From Leptospira selangorensis (GTDB lineage: Bacteria; Spirochaetota; Leptospiria; Leptospirales; Leptospiraceae): a stretch of DNA of 64,000 nucleotides. Both the position numbers and the translations under genes were made by a program. Under the pieces are notes generated by a model. It worked only from the letters and a program-made list of their open reading frames with translations, was not told where the DNA came from and searched no databases. Every line of letters begins with the position of its first letter. Position 1 is the first letter of the stretch. This document shows positions 1-9,976 of this stretch, piece by piece. The stretch is taken from contig NZ_RQES01000005.1 of NCBI RefSeq assembly GCF_004769405.1, positions 310,001 to 374,000 of the forward strand, written 5' to 3'.

Positions 1-246
1 GCGACCGTTGATCTCCTGAAATTTCATTTCAGGAATATCTATCCTTTTATTAAAAGAAGAAGTGTCTATCAGCCAAGGCCATACTTCTTGGGGAGAAACA
101 TCCAAGTCGAATTTCCAGAGCTTTTCAATTGGCTCTCCTAAGGAGGTCCATTTTTCCTCCCAAGGATATTTTTCTAAATAGGTCTGAAGGTCCAGGGTAT
201 TCGGATCCAACATATCATTGTAGTAGATGGAATCGATCGCTTGCAT
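1..246 (-). CDS. N-terminal part of a DUF5939-like / putative adenylate-guanylate cyclase protein (truncated by window edge)
   Basis: An open frame of 82 codons runs off the left edge. It starts at an ATG at 244-246 with a GGAGAG ribosome site just upstream on the minus strand. The peptide begins MQAIDSIYYNDMLDPNT and later reads VWPWLIDTSSFNKRIDIP. The W-P-x-x-x-D-T-x-x-F-N-x-x-x-x-x-P pattern resembles the SRPBCC-like DUF5939 region found at the N-terminus of many Leptospira adenylate/guanylate cyclases. The catalytic part is outside the window, so the cyclase assignment is inference. The frame itself is well supported by its RBS and lack of stops. Confidence 0.6.
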   Translation of the reverse strand, partial: MQAIDSIYYNDMLDPNTLDLQTYLEKYPWEEKWTSLGEPIEKLWKFDLDVSPQEVWPWLIDTSSFNKRIDIPEMKFQEINGR

Positions 247-345
247 CGGTCTCTCCAGAGAGGTGTTAGGAGAATAGAAAAAAATTCCTTCCTCTCTTAG
301 ATTATCTTTTCGGCAGTTTTGCAAAAAGAAAAGTGGAATAACCTT

Positions 346-1602
346 ATGGGCGAAGATTTCCTTTTTTCCAAATTCGGAGCCAAATTCCGTAACCAAACCG
401 GGATCGGCCAATTGATGGAGGACCTAGGTAATCTTGCTCCAGGAGTCTCCATGTTGGGTGGCGGAAGCCCTTCTTTAATCCCTGAGGTGGAAGAAGTTTG
501 GAGAAAGATCCTGAACAAATTCTCAGAATCTGGAGCCTGGGATTCTATTCTAGGAAAGTATGAAACTCCTACAGGCAAAGAGGAAACATTAGAAATCCTC
601 GCTTCCTTATTAAGATCCGAAACAGGGGCTCCGGTATCTAAGGATCAGATTGCAATTACAAACGGTTCCCAAAATGCGTTTTATCTTTTATTAAATTTTT
701 ATTCGGGAAGATTCGAAGATGGGACATTCAAAAAAATATTCTTACCTGTTTTGCCTGAATATATCGGTTACTTGGATCAACCTATAGACCCGGATTCATT
801 TTCTTATTCTTTTGGCAAAGAAGTTGTTACGTCAGATGATGGATTTCGTTACGAGTTGGATCCTTCTTCCTTTGATAAGATAAAGGAAGATCTTGGATGT
901 GTGGTTTTGTCCCGTCCTACAAATCCCACGGGAAGAGTAGCTAAAAAAGAAGAACTACAACAGATACTTAAGTTTGCGAGAAGTCGAAAGATCCCATTCT
1001 TATTAGATAATGCGTACGGTTTTCCTTTTCCTGGTATCGTATTTTCAGATGAGAAACTTTTTCATTCGGAAGGAATTATCCAAAGTTTCAGTTTTTCTAA
1101 AATAGGTTTGCCCGGAGTTAGGACAGGTTTTGTTTTAGGGGATCCTGAAATTGTAAAAGCATTAAATAAAGCGAATGCAGTTCTAAATTTGGCCGGAGGA
1201 AATCTGGGCCAATACATTGCTTTGGAATTTGTAAAATCCGGAGAATGGCTTAAGCTCTCTCGAGACATAGTAAAACCGTATTACCTTAAAAAACGGGAAC
1301 TTGCAATTTCTTCCATTAGAAGAGAATGGAAGGGCAAATTAAATTATAGGATCCATGAAAGTGAAGGGGCCTTCTTCCTTTGGGTCCAATTCGCAGGACT
1401 TCGCAAAAAAATTTCTGAAATATATCCCCTATTAAAAGAAAAAGGGGTCATTATCGTACCAGGTAAATATTTCTATCCTGTTACTAATTCAGGAAATAGT
1501 TACGGTGAGGATTCCGTAAGGATTAGTTTCGCCAGAGAAGATTCGGAAATCCAAGAAGGAATACGAAAAATCGGCGAAATTCTAAGTAATTATACGGATT
1601 GA
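346..1602 (+). CDS. avtA: valine--pyruvate aminotransferase (AvtA-type, PLP-dependent)
   Basis: Fold-type I PLP aminotransferase that would exchange amino groups between valine and pyruvate (alanine/valine pools) in the cytoplasm. The protein resembles E. coli AvtA along its whole length: FSKFGAKFRNQTGIGQLMED at the N-terminus, MLGGGSP, ITNGSQNAFY, LPEYIGYLDQ, SRPTNPTGR and DNAYGFPFPGI. The PLP lysine is K252 in SFSFSKIGLPG, and EGAFFLW and VIIVPGKYF lie near the end. Length (418 aa) fits the family. A TTG at 319 would add nine residues, but the E. coli protein begins at the position of the ATG at 346, so I prefer 346. It stands alone, with a divergent gene upstream and an unrelated gene downstream. 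Confidence 0.88.
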   Translation: MGEDFLFSKFGAKFRNQTGIGQLMEDLGNLAPGVSMLGGGSPSLIPEVEEVWRKILNKFSESGAWDSILGKYETPTGKEETLEILASLLRSETGAPVSKDQIAITNGSQNAFYLLLNFYSGRFEDGTFKKIFLPVLPEYIGYLDQPIDPDSFSYSFGKEVVTSDDGFRYELDPSSFDKIKEDLGCVVLSRPTNPTGRVAKKEELQQILKFARSRKIPFLLDNAYGFPFPGIVFSDEKLFHSEGIIQSFSFSKIGLPGVRTGFVLGDPEIVKALNKANAVLNLAGGNLGQYIALEFVKSGEWLKLSRDIVKPYYLKKRELAISSIRREWKGKLNYRIHESEGAFFLWVQFAGLRKKISEIYPLLKEKGVIIVPGKYFYPVTNSGNSYGEDSVRISFAREDSEIQEGIRKIGEILSNYTD

Positions 1603-1733
1603 TCCGATCTAATTTCAGTCGATACCGAGTGGAATAAAATTGTTTCATTCTCTCTTTCTTTTATGGATCTTGGTTGGAAGGAAACGACAGAAAATTTCCT
1701 AACTCGGATTGTTGTTCCGATACGGTGCAAAAC

Positions 1734-4073
1734 ATGGAAACCTTGGAACAGGAAATATCCTTTGAGGAGCTGGCTTCTAGTCAGAACAAGGCCCCGGACT
1801 TGGAGGCCCTGGCACCGGATTATATCTTCTTAAACGACGGAGCTGTTGGACTATCTGCTACTGCTCGTTGTATCCTGGATGAACTTAGAGACTGGCATAA
1901 AAAGACCGAAAAACACGGCTCTAAAAGTGTTCACCCATCTTATCTTCTCACCCTGGATAAACTAGGGGAACTTCTGAACAAATATAGGAACTTGAGCGAG
2001 CAAGCAAAGTCTCCTCCTTCTATCGATATGGCTCTTCGCCAAGTGATGGATCTAGAAAAGAGGGGAAGAAACAAATCCGCCTTGGTCTATCCATTCTTGG
2101 TTCGAAATGGGAACAAGGTTTTAGCTCGGATCTCATTGGCTTCTCCCCAAAAAGAAGCTAAGACTGACGTTACTCCTTATAGAAAGGCATGTTTTTCTTT
2201 TTCAGAAGAAACAATCGATCTGATCTTAAATAATAGAGCTAAGAAGCCGAGAGCTTTAGAAGAAGATCGTCCTGGAGCGATGCTTCTTCATAAAAACAAA
2301 AGCGGACAGATCTGGTTATATCCGAAACTTGCTTCTTTACAATCTGAGATGGCAAGTCTTCTAAGACGTGGTTTCCAACCTTATAGTTATATTCCTATGA
2401 ATGATTTCCTCGCCGACTTTGCAAACTATGCAAAGAATAAGGGCGCAGTAGTAGAGATCCTTCCTGATTATCATTTGATCTTGGATGATCTGCAACTCAA
2501 TCCGGACGGTACTTATGTAAACCAACCGGAAGTGATCGCACATTATAGGGCGCAAAGTGATGCTTTGGAAGTATTTGCTCTTACTTATCTTAAACAACTT
2601 GCGGAAAGAGCAGGATACAATTTGTTTCGGGCTCGTATCCAAGATTTTGAGACTCTACATGGAAATGCGGAACCTGGCAAAAAACAAAACAGCGAAAAGG
2701 TAGAAGCGCTCATCCAACTTGTAGAAGATTTTCCTTTTGATAAGGAAAAAGACGATCTTGGAAAAAGGGTAGCAGAGACCTGCCAACAATCCATTCGAGT
2801 CATTCGAAAATTGATCCAAGAAAAAGCCTTATTGAGTGAAAGAAAGATAGAAGGTGCCTTCAAAAGTTTGAAGAACCGTCTGAATATCCAAGTTAAAGAT
2901 CATTCTCAAAACAATTTAACCTTATATAGATTCATACCCGAAAAACGTTTGGATGCTGTAGGTATCTCAGACCCTGAACTTGTTTCGAAATATACGAATG
3001 AGATCGTTGCAGACTTAAAAACCAAATTCGGTTTGAAAGAAACCAAAAGAGAAGATGGAACCACCGAAGTTTATGTGGTAGATCCGGGTTATATGGCTGC
3101 GGTTTTACATAAGTTAACTGCTGATGCGAAAATTAGTCCCGCTGCAGAAAAAGAACTCACCATAGCCAAAGAGATCCATGCTTCCTTACTAAGTTCCAAG
3201 AACCCGGCACTCAACTCCATGCTCAAAGCGGATTACGTAGTAAAACTACAACAAGACGCAGCCTTAATGGAAAGAGAAGTAGAGGATCGTCAAAAAAGCG
3301 AGGCACTCGCTAAGAAGTTCAATTTGTCCATGGGACTTTTAGGTTTTGTGGGTACCATGCTCTTCTTCTTGATTGCGAGCGTTCACTTTAATGCTGCGGG
3401 CGTGATCTTGGTTGGACTTCCTGTAGGACTTGTGATTGGCGGACTACTCGCCGTATTCTTTAGAGATAGAGAAAAATCGGATATTGGTCCTGGTGGAGTT
3501 CCTAAATCTTCCGGTGGTGGAGGATTTGCTGCGAGTTATTCCGGAATTTCCACAGTTAGTGATTATTATCCGAGTGGCGATGATGAGGATGCTGACGAAC
3601 ATTTCGGAAAGGCAGAAAGCCCTAAAGAAAAGAAAGTAAGCCTGATCGCAAAAGGTGCGGAACGTTTTGTATTCCCGAATCGATTTACTAAAATCCAAGA
3701 TAAGATCCACGATTCCAAGTCTATGCGCAAAAAGATCTGGGACAATATAGATAATATTCGCCAATCAGTAGCTCATCTAAGAACTGAATCGGATGACGAT
3801 AAGGTAGCATCTACAGTAGAGTATGCACTCCTTCAAAACTCCGCTACGATTGCAATACCGGATGAGATTGTTCCGGTCGGAATGCCAAGCACTATCATTT
3901 TAAGCCATACGGATCTAAAGGCTCCTTTGATCAGAGACCAAATCTCCGAATTTTTAAGGAACGAAGCTCAAAAGAAAAAATACGACAAAAAGCTCGTTAA
4001 ATATTATACTTTCTTAATTAATACGATAGAAGTGGAATATTATAAATATCTTCCTAGCCGTAAAAAGAAATAG
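1734..4073 (+). CDS. large membrane-anchored protein of unknown function
   Basis: I do not recognise the family. From the ATG at 1734 the product is 779 aa; an in-frame TTG at 1674 would add 20 residues, and neither start has a convincing ribosome site. The first ~530 residues are soluble, charged and probably helical. Two closely spaced hydrophobic segments follow at about residues 530-580, with short loops and many Gly. Next come a Gly/Ser-rich linker and a ~200-residue basic C-terminal part that ends in PSRKKK. The architecture (long soluble N-terminus, hairpin membrane anchor, soluble C-terminus) suggests an inner-membrane scaffold or sensor, but that is only inference. The glycosylase homologue follows 9 bp downstream, probably co-transcribed. 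Confidence 0.75.
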   Translation: METLEQEISFEELASSQNKAPDLEALAPDYIFLNDGAVGLSATARCILDELRDWHKKTEKHGSKSVHPSYLLTLDKLGELLNKYRNLSEQAKSPPSIDMALRQVMDLEKRGRNKSALVYPFLVRNGNKVLARISLASPQKEAKTDVTPYRKACFSFSEETIDLILNNRAKKPRALEEDRPGAMLLHKNKSGQIWLYPKLASLQSEMASLLRRGFQPYSYIPMNDFLADFANYAKNKGAVVEILPDYHLILDDLQLNPDGTYVNQPEVIAHYRAQSDALEVFALTYLKQLAERAGYNLFRARIQDFETLHGNAEPGKKQNSEKVEALIQLVEDFPFDKEKDDLGKRVAETCQQSIRVIRKLIQEKALLSERKIEGAFKSLKNRLNIQVKDHSQNNLTLYRFIPEKRLDAVGISDPELVSKYTNEIVADLKTKFGLKETKREDGTTEVYVVDPGYMAAVLHKLTADAKISPAAEKELTIAKEIHASLLSSKNPALNSMLKADYVVKLQQDAALMEREVEDRQKSEALAKKFNLSMGLLGFVGTMLFFLIASVHFNAAGVILVGLPVGLVIGGLLAVFFRDREKSDIGPGGVPKSSGGGGFAASYSGISTVSDYYPSGDDEDADEHFGKAESPKEKKVSLIAKGAERFVFPNRFTKIQDKIHDSKSMRKKIWDNIDNIRQSVAHLRTESDDDKVASTVEYALLQNSATIAIPDEIVPVGMPSTIILSHTDLKAPLIRDQISEFLRNEAQKKKYDKKLVKYYTFLINTIEVEYYKYLPSRKKK

Positions 4074-4082
4074 GGAAAACCT

Positions 4083-4916
4083 ATGCCTGAACTTCCGGAT
4101 CTGGTTATCATTCGAGAGCGTCTTTTAAAAGAACTTCCAGGCGAGATAATTCAAGAGATAGAGATCTTAGATCCTCTAGTAGTTCGCAATCTTAGCGGCG
4201 GAAAATCGGAAACTTCTTTTATAGGCTCTACCTTTGAAAGTTTAGAGAGAACAGGACCTTTTCTGAATTTTAAATTCGGTCCTAGAAATATAGTCATCCA
4301 TCCGATGCTTGCCGGCCGCTTCTCCTTAGATCCAAAGTATAAAAAAAAGGACTTAGCGGTTCGGATCAAATTCCAGAATAAGATCCTGAATTATGCGGAT
4401 GATGTGCATATGGGGAAGGTATATTTTACCGAGCCTGAATACTTTTCCCAGATCCCGAAGTTTACGGACCAAGGAGTAGACCTTCTTTCCGAAAAATTTA
4501 CCCAGGAAGAATTTTTAAAAAAAATGGAGAAGAATCGGCAGCAAACCCGTGTCTTTCTCATGGATCAAACCAAACTCAGCGCCCTCGGCAATGCATATGC
4601 CGACGAAGTACTTTTTGATTCTAAGATCCATCCCAAGACTCCATGTAATAAACTTTCGGAAGAAGAAAAGATACAACTCTATCAGAGTATCAAATCCGTC
4701 TTAAATGATTCTATAGATTATATCCGTAAGAAGCAGGCGCCTCTGGATTTTAAAGTCCGCGACCATGTGAAGGTTCGTAATCGAAAGAACGAACCATGTC
4801 CTCGCTGCGGAACCACAATTCGCAGGGCAAATGTTTTGGGTCACGATTCCTTCTTCTGTCCCAATTGCCAGAGAGTGCCTGGAGAACAGTTCATAGATTG
4901 GAATAAAACCTTCTGA
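4083..4916 (+). CDS. Fpg/Nei-family DNA glycosylase homologue
   Basis: Member of the formamidopyrimidine-DNA glycosylase / endonuclease VIII family (base excision repair of oxidised bases). The N-terminus MPELPD keeps the catalytic Pro2 and Glu3. The helix-two-turn-helix has the conserved Asn in LGNAYADEVLF, and a C4 zinc finger (EPCPRCG, FFCPNCQ) ends the protein. Length 277 aa is normal. Aligned by eye, the Lys of the RRAK/RGKA motif (K57 in E. coli Fpg) is Gly here (ERTGPFLNF), and the zinc-finger Arg before FYC is His (GHDSFFC). Lesion preference may therefore differ from classic MutM, so I give no gene symbol. It sits 9 bp after a large unknown gene. Confidence 0.85.
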   Translation: MPELPDLVIIRERLLKELPGEIIQEIEILDPLVVRNLSGGKSETSFIGSTFESLERTGPFLNFKFGPRNIVIHPMLAGRFSLDPKYKKKDLAVRIKFQNKILNYADDVHMGKVYFTEPEYFSQIPKFTDQGVDLLSEKFTQEEFLKKMEKNRQQTRVFLMDQTKLSALGNAYADEVLFDSKIHPKTPCNKLSEEEKIQLYQSIKSVLNDSIDYIRKKQAPLDFKVRDHVKVRNRKNEPCPRCGTTIRRANVLGHDSFFCPNCQRVPGEQFIDWNKTF

Positions 4917-4934
4917 ACCAGGAATAAATCGCGC

Positions 4935-4962
4935 TTGACAGTACAAGCAAATTTTTCAAACT
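4935..4962 (+). promoter_or_regulatory. candidate promoter of the 5S rRNA gene
   Basis: A perfect TTGACA (-35) at 4935-4940 is followed after 16 bp by CAAACT at 4957-4962, a weak -10 with three matches. The spacing puts transcription start near 4969-4970, just before the mature 5S RNA. The -35 is convincing and the -10 is not, so this is a moderate call. Confidence 0.5.
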
Positions 4963-4972
4963 GTCCATAGAT

Positions 4973-5090
<118 letters not shown>

Positions 5091-5143
5091 TGCCATTATT
5101 TATTCCATTATATTTAATAGTGAAAATCCGCTAAAGAAACGGA

Positions 5144-5174
5144 TTGACCCTCGGTTCTCCGGAAAAAATGTAAA
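5144..5174 (+). promoter_or_regulatory. candidate promoter of the rpmH-rnpA-yidD-yidC operon
   Basis: TTGACC at 5144-5149 and TGTAAA at 5169-5174 are separated by 19 bp, giving a transcription start about 45-50 bp before the rpmH ATG. A short inverted repeat AATCCG...CGGATT just upstream (about 5125-5146) may be the end of the 5S transcript. The match is imperfect and the spacing is on the long side. Confidence 0.35.
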
Positions 5175-5229
5175 CCGGTAAGACTTACCCAGGGTCTTAA
5201 AACGCAATCTTAGAGATACAGGGAACCAT

Positions 5230-5391
5230 ATGAGAAGAACATACCAACCCAGCCGGATTAAACGTGCCCGTACCCACGGATTCCGCGCCAGAATGGCGAC
5301 TGCCGGCGGAAGAAAAGTCCTTTCCCGCAGAAGAGCTAAAGGCCGTTACAAGCTGACCGTTTCTGACGAAAGAACTGGTAAAAAATTCTAA
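5230..5391 (+). CDS. rpmH: 50S ribosomal protein L34
   Basis: A 53-codon gene encoding [20 protein letters not shown] and ending in TGKKF. This is the L34 signature (R-T-Y-Q-P-S...K-R-x-R-T-H-G-F-R-x-R-M) with a highly basic composition. L34 is a small protein of the large ribosomal subunit. It leads the usual rpmH-rnpA-yidD-yidC-jag-mnmE order seen in many bacteria. An AGGGAA ribosome site lies a few bases before the ATG. The C-terminal tail ([12 protein letters not shown]) is slightly longer than in E. coli L34. dnaA, the frequent upstream neighbour of rpmH, is not here; the 5S gene is. Confidence 0.96.
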   Translation: MRRTYQPSRIKRARTHGFRARMATAGGRKVLSRRRAKGRYKLTVSDERTGKKF

Positions 5392-5400
5392 CGAACCCAT

Positions 5401-5721
5401 ATAGAAGAGACACTTACATCCAAGAAGGATATCCGGGAACTTTTTGCTTCCGGAAAACGGGTAACCAATCCTCCTCTCACGGTGATTTATCGGGGAAACG
5501 GCCTGGAACAAAACAGGTTTTTATACTGCCCTGAACGTTCGGTCGGAAAGGCCGTTCGCAGAAACCGGATACGGAGAAGATTAAGAGCCGCCGTGGCCGA
5601 AACGGCAGGCTTTTTTCCAAAGGGTTTCGATATCGCGATACTTGCGAAACCGAGCCTATTCGAAAAAGATCATACCGAACTTCTGGCTTGTTTGGGTCTA
5701 TTAGCTCGTAGATTAAAATGA
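5401..5721 (+). CDS. rnpA: ribonuclease P protein component (start codon uncertain, no ATG/GTG/TTG at expected place)
   Basis: Protein subunit of RNase P, which matures tRNA 5' ends with the M1-type RNA. The RNR core VGKAVRRNRIRRRLRAAV is clear, followed by FDIAILAKPS and a C-terminal helix. The conserved N-terminal strand region (SKKDIRELFASGKRV...LTVIYRG) is also encoded, but in this frame there is no ATG, GTG or TTG between the rpmH stop (5389-5391) and the GTG at 5482. That GTG would delete the first strand region. The first codon I can propose is ATA at 5401 or another non-standard codon (ATC at 5431 is too late). The end overlaps yidD by 4 bp. Identity is secure; the start is not. Confidence 0.8.
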   Translation: MEETLTSKKDIRELFASGKRVTNPPLTVIYRGNGLEQNRFLYCPERSVGKAVRRNRIRRRLRAAVAETAGFFPKGFDIAILAKPSLFEKDHTELLACLGLLARRLK

Positions 5722-5945
5722 ACCGACTAGCCATCTTTCTGATCCGATTTTATAAACGTTGGATCTCACCTATTCTTCCGCCTTCCTGCAGATTTCATCC
5801 AAGCTGTTCTGAATATGCAATGCAGGCTTTCCAAGAATATGATTTCTTGTCGGCGACTTTTCTAAGCACTAAACGAATCTTAAAATGTAATCCACTATTC
5901 GCCGCTGGCGAAGACCCTTTACCACCCAACCCTAGAAGGAATTAG
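5718..5945 (+). CDS. yidD: membrane protein insertion efficiency factor YidD
   Basis: Small membrane-associated protein that assists YidC. The sequence has the family core [25 protein letters not shown], with its paired cysteines, then ILKCNPL and a C-terminal DPLPP. At 75 aa it has the usual length. Its ATG overlaps the rnpA stop (ATGA) and yidC begins two bases after its stop, so the three are translationally linked. Confidence 0.94.
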   Translation: MNRLAIFLIRFYKRWISPILPPSCRFHPSCSEYAMQAFQEYDFLSATFLSTKRILKCNPLFAAGEDPLPPNPRRN

Positions 5946-5947
5946 GA

Positions 5948-7801
5948 ATGGAAGATAGACAAAACAGACTTTTTCTCGCGTTAATTTTATCCATGGGAGT
6001 TTGGTTCTTAGTAACCTATTACTTCAACCCGGAAGCTGGAAAACCGAAACAGCAACAGAAGACAGAACAAACTCCTGTTGAAAATAAGGAAAACGTAAAA
6101 CAGGAAACTAAGGTAGAACCTAAACCTGTTGTTACGGCTACGAATCCTAAGGATGTAAAAACTTTTACATTCAAAACGGAAGCGCATATAGTTGTTCTTT
6201 CCAGTTTAGGCGGAAGGATCGAAAAATTCTATATTCGCAATTACAAGAATGTAGAAGGAACCGAGATCAACATCACCAGAGCTGATTTCCAAGAGATTGA
6301 AGTAGAAGGTGAGAAGATCAAGGCGATCGAACTTTCCAGAGGAAAAGGTTTCGATTTCAACTTCTCTCATAGAAAAGAAGATGTAGCCGCTTCCGAATGG
6401 AACCATCTGAATTTTAAAGCAGAAGAAAACAAAGAAGATCAAAGTATTACATTCACTGCGACAGAGAAAGGTGTTCTACTTAAAAAAGTATTTAGATTCT
6501 TCCCTCACGAAAATTATTTCAAAACAGAGATCTCCATCACCAACCTTGGAAAAGATAAACTCTTTTTTGGGGATCGCGAAAAACCCGCTTACTTAAGAAC
6601 TTTCGGAAGTTTGGGACCTCTTCCATTAGAAAGAGAAGCAAACACTCAGGAATTGTCTAAATTCTTCCGTGTATATAGAATGGACGGAAGCGAAAAAGAC
6701 TTTGCTGACGGCGGGGATGCTTGGGGATTCTGGGAAGGAATTCGTAACTTCATCTTCGGACATCCGAACGGAAACGAATTTTATAAGGAAGTTTGGAGCA
6801 GCGGAGAAGGTGTCGACTATATCGGTTCCGGTAGCCGTTACTTCTTGGCAGCAGCTGATACTTTGAATCATCCTGCAGAAGGAATTCTTTTAGATAACAG
6901 AAAGAAGAACGAAACAGGAACTATCTTAGCTTATTCTAATATCACTTTAGATCCAGGGAAAGAAGAAACTCTGGAATTTGCAAACTATGTAGGTATCAGG
7001 GAATGGGACGGGATGTTATTTAGAGATCCTAAATTGGATCCTTTCAAAAATCCTAAGTCCACTTTTATAGGTTTAAGTGCCGACCTAAACAAATCATTCA
7101 ACCAAGGTATTTTCACTCCGATCCGAAACGGTATCGTTTGGTTTTTACAACAATCCTATAAATATACCATTCCAAGTTATGGTTTCGGTATTCTACTCTT
7201 TGCGTTAGTATTCAAATTAGTCTTCTATCCTCTTAACCAAAAACAGGCAGAGGCAATGAAGAAGATGAGCGCACTTTCTCCTGAACTTAAAAAGTTAAAT
7301 GAGAAGTATGCTAACGATCCGGCAAAAAAACAAGAGAAGATGTTGGAGTTATACAAAAAGCATAATATGAATCCACTCTCTCAATTGGGCGGATGTCTTC
7401 CTATGCTGATCCAACTTCCTATCTTCTTCGCATTATACGTTGCGTTTGCAGATACGATCGATCTTTGGAAGTCTCCATTCCTTTGGATCTCAGATTTGAG
7501 CGAGCCTGATTTTATCTGGACTTCTCCAGCAATCCCTTATCTCGCAGCAGCCGGACTTTCTATTAATTTACTAGTATTATTGATGGTCGGAACTCAGTTC
7601 CTTTCTATGAAACTGACTTCAGTGCAAACTGATCCGAACCAAAAAATGATGATGTATTTAATGCCGGTGATGATGGTGTTCTTCCTTTGGAGTATGCCAT
7701 CCGGACTGACATTGTATTGGACTGTGACTAACGTCCTTTCCATTGCTCAACAGTGGGTAACCAATATTCGTAAGAAAGACGAAACCCCTGTAAAAGTGTG
7801 A
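5948..7801 (+). CDS. yidC: membrane protein insertase YidC
   Basis: Inserts and folds inner-membrane proteins, with or without SecYEG. Domains in order: an N-terminal membrane anchor (about residues 8-22), a short Lys/Glu/Pro-rich linker, a large periplasmic beta-sandwich domain typical of Gram-negative YidC (about 60-365), and the 60KD_IMP core with five membrane segments from about residue 400. The core includes [15 protein letters not shown], the C1 coiled-coil (LNEKYANDP) and [17 protein letters not shown]. At 617 aa it is slightly longer than E. coli YidC. It follows yidD by 2 bp and precedes jag by 22 bp. Confidence 0.96.
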   Translation: MEDRQNRLFLALILSMGVWFLVTYYFNPEAGKPKQQQKTEQTPVENKENVKQETKVEPKPVVTATNPKDVKTFTFKTEAHIVVLSSLGGRIEKFYIRNYKNVEGTEINITRADFQEIEVEGEKIKAIELSRGKGFDFNFSHRKEDVAASEWNHLNFKAEENKEDQSITFTATEKGVLLKKVFRFFPHENYFKTEISITNLGKDKLFFGDREKPAYLRTFGSLGPLPLEREANTQELSKFFRVYRMDGSEKDFADGGDAWGFWEGIRNFIFGHPNGNEFYKEVWSSGEGVDYIGSGSRYFLAAADTLNHPAEGILLDNRKKNETGTILAYSNITLDPGKEETLEFANYVGIREWDGMLFRDPKLDPFKNPKSTFIGLSADLNKSFNQGIFTPIRNGIVWFLQQSYKYTIPSYGFGILLFALVFKLVFYPLNQKQAEAMKKMSALSPELKKLNEKYANDPAKKQEKMLELYKKHNMNPLSQLGGCLPMLIQLPIFFALYVAFADTIDLWKSPFLWISDLSEPDFIWTSPAIPYLAAAGLSINLLVLLMVGTQFLSMKLTSVQTDPNQKMMMYLMPVMMVFFLWSMPSGLTLYWTVTNVLSIAQQWVTNIRKKDETPVKV

Positions 7802-7823
7802 ATTCATATATCGAGGATACGAT

Positions 7824-8534
7824 ATGGAAAACTATATTTTCGAAGCCGAAGGAAAAACAAAAGCCGAGGCTGAAGAGATCGCGTTAGAAACCTTAAGACT
7901 AGAACCCGGAGACATTCGTTTTGAAACTGTCGAATCCGGTAAGTCTGGATTTTTAGGTTTAACACAAAAAAAACCGGCAGTAGTTCGAGCATTTGTTACG
8001 AACTTCGATATTCCGGCTGAAAAGATCATCCACGGAGTAGTACTTACACTTCTCCGCAAGATGGGAGTAGAAGCGGAAGTTGTCGGAATGGGAGATGTGG
8101 ATGGAAAGATCTATATTGAACTTACCAGCCGCGAATCCGGACTGATTATCGGAAAGAGAGGAGCTACTTTAGACGCCCTTCAATTTTTGGTAAACCTGAT
8201 GGTAGATTCAAAAATCCGTCACGGTCGTAAGATCGTATTGGATACTGAATCTTATAGAGACAAAAGAGAACTGTCCTTGATCAGATTGAGCAAGTCAGTA
8301 GCTTCTTCTGTAGCAAAATCAGGTAAGTCCAAATTACTTGAGCCAATGAATCCTTTCGAAAGAAGGATCGTTCACATGGCTCTTCAAGAGAACGAAAAAG
8401 TTTTCACCAGATCGGAAGGAAATGGAACTTACAAAAAAGTTCGTATCATTCCGATGAAAGACAGACACAAGTACAAAGACGTCGTCGAAAAAAGCCCTAA
8501 CGGGGACTTACTCGAGGAAGTAAACGACTACTGA
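7824..8534 (+). CDS. jag: Jag/KhpB RNA-binding protein (Jag_N, KH, R3H)
   Basis: RNA-binding protein of the SpoIIIJ-associated (Jag/KhpB) family, often involved in small-RNA or cell-envelope regulation. An N-terminal Jag_N domain (about 1-52, [19 protein letters not shown]) is followed by a KH domain around residue 110 with the binding loop [19 protein letters not shown]-terminal R3H domain holds [10 protein letters not shown]...[14 protein letters not shown]. Length 236 aa is typical. The position directly after yidC is the classical one. mnmE starts 6 bp after its stop. Confidence 0.93.
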   Translation: MENYIFEAEGKTKAEAEEIALETLRLEPGDIRFETVESGKSGFLGLTQKKPAVVRAFVTNFDIPAEKIIHGVVLTLLRKMGVEAEVVGMGDVDGKIYIELTSRESGLIIGKRGATLDALQFLVNLMVDSKIRHGRKIVLDTESYRDKRELSLIRLSKSVASSVAKSGKSKLLEPMNPFERRIVHMALQENEKVFTRSEGNGTYKKVRIIPMKDRHKYKDVVEKSPNGDLLEEVNDY

Positions 8535-8540
8535 TCAGTC

Positions 8541-9917
8541 GTGGCTGATACGATAGCAGCTATCTCCACAGCTTCCGGGGCCGGTGCCATTGGCATTCTC
8601 AGGTTATCCGGACCGGAAGCACTTCCTATCGCTTATAGGCATTTATCCTTTTTTGAGGGAGCCCTTCCTCTTTCTTCTATCAAACCTCGTAATGCATATA
8701 CCTGTCGTTTTGTAGATGGGGAGAAAAAATTAGACCAAGTAGTTTTTATCTATTTCGCAGGACCGAATTCTTTTACGGGAGAGGATCTTTGCGAGATACA
8801 CACTCACGGAAATCCTATCTTACTCAGAGAAGCTTTAGAATGTTTGTTTCGTTCCGGAGCAAGGCCAGCCAAACAAGGCGAATTCACTAAAAGAGCATTC
8901 TTAAATGGTAAAATAGATCTGAATGAAGCGGAAGCGATCGGAAGAATTATAGGCGCTCGTTCTAGATTCGAATTGGAATTGGCCCAAAAAAATGCATTCG
9001 GAGAAATTTCCAGACTCGCTTCGAATCTTAGAAGCCAATTGATCTCTCTGAAAGCGGAATGCGAAGCTGAGATCGATTTTTCCACAGAAGATCTTACCTT
9101 CGAATCCCTTGAAGAAAGAAAAAAAAGAATTCGTTCTATTTCAGATATTTGTTCCAACCTCCTAAAAAGATCCAGCGATACAGAAACTCTCTTGGAAAGA
9201 AGCAGAGTTGTTCTGTACGGAGAACCGAATACGGGCAAGTCTAGTTTGATGAACCTGATCCTGGGAAGAGATCGTTCTATTATTTCTGAAATTCCTGGAA
9301 CTACTCGAGATTATATCAGTGAGGATTTTTTGCTTTCCGGAGTTCCAATCAGACTCATCGATACCGCAGGTGTTCGAGAGACCGGCGATAAGATAGAGAA
9401 GATGGGAATTGAAAGAAGTGAGAAGGAGTTCTCCCAAGCGGACGTAAGACTTTTTGTGATAGATGTCTCTCAAAAGAATGATTGGGACAAGTTTGCAGAA
9501 GAGAACAGATCCAAACTAGAAGGCGCCATAGTTGCAGCAAATAAATCAGATATAAGGGACCAGAGCTGGGATTCTCAATTTATCTTAAAGAAAAATTATC
9601 CTGGAACAGTCTTGGTCGAAGTTTCCTGTAAATCGAAACAAGGATTGGATACTTTGGTTTCTGAAATTTCCACAAAACTGCAAGGTTTGGAAAGTTCTGA
9701 AGATTATGTCCTTTTGGAAGAAAGGAACAGATTTCATTTTTCTTCTATCACTCGAAGCCTGGAAAACTGTCTGACTTTAATAGAAGAAGGCGCCCCGGCT
9801 GAGATTTACATCAAAGAAATAGATTCCGCATTGGAACAAATCGGAGAAGTAAATGGAAGAGTGGACACCGAAGAAATTTTAGGAAGAATTTTTAGTAAAT
9901 TCTGCGTTGGGAAATAA
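8541..9917 (+). CDS. mnmE: tRNA uridine-5-carboxymethylaminomethyl modification GTPase MnmE
   Basis: Works with MnmG to modify U34 of certain tRNAs. The start is GTG at 8541, giving [20 protein letters not shown], the standard MnmE N-terminus. The folate-binding domain comes first, then a helical domain that encloses a Ras-like G domain with GEPNTGKSS (G1), GTTRD (G2), DTAG (G3) and NKSD (G4). The protein ends in FCVGK, the C-x-G-K motif needed for modification. Length 458 aa is normal. It is the last gene of the rpmH-led block. Confidence 0.96.
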   Translation: MADTIAAISTASGAGAIGILRLSGPEALPIAYRHLSFFEGALPLSSIKPRNAYTCRFVDGEKKLDQVVFIYFAGPNSFTGEDLCEIHTHGNPILLREALECLFRSGARPAKQGEFTKRAFLNGKIDLNEAEAIGRIIGARSRFELELAQKNAFGEISRLASNLRSQLISLKAECEAEIDFSTEDLTFESLEERKKRIRSISDICSNLLKRSSDTETLLERSRVVLYGEPNTGKSSLMNLILGRDRSIISEIPGTTRDYISEDFLLSGVPIRLIDTAGVRETGDKIEKMGIERSEKEFSQADVRLFVIDVSQKNDWDKFAEENRSKLEGAIVAANKSDIRDQSWDSQFILKKNYPGTVLVEVSCKSKQGLDTLVSEISTKLQGLESSEDYVLLEERNRFHFSSITRSLENCLTLIEEGAPAEIYIKEIDSALEQIGEVNGRVDTEEILGRIFSKFCVGK

Positions 9918-9936
9918 GCTCTTTCAGAAATAGAAT
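9907..9936 (+). promoter_or_regulatory. candidate promoter of the malic enzyme gene
   Basis: TTGGGA at 9907-9912 and TAGAAT at 9931-9936 are 18 bp apart, overlapping the end of mnmE. The start of transcription would fall about 35 bp before the ATG at 9977. The -10 has five of six consensus bases and the -35 four. Confidence 0.4.
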
Positions 9937-9976
9937 AGAACCTAGGCCCGATCGTCGAAAAATTGGTTTTATCGTT

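Noticed and set aside
5197..5511. Minus-strand frame of 104 codons covering rpmH and the rnpA start
   Set aside because: It is antisense to two clearly identified genes, with no promoter or RBS; shadow frame.
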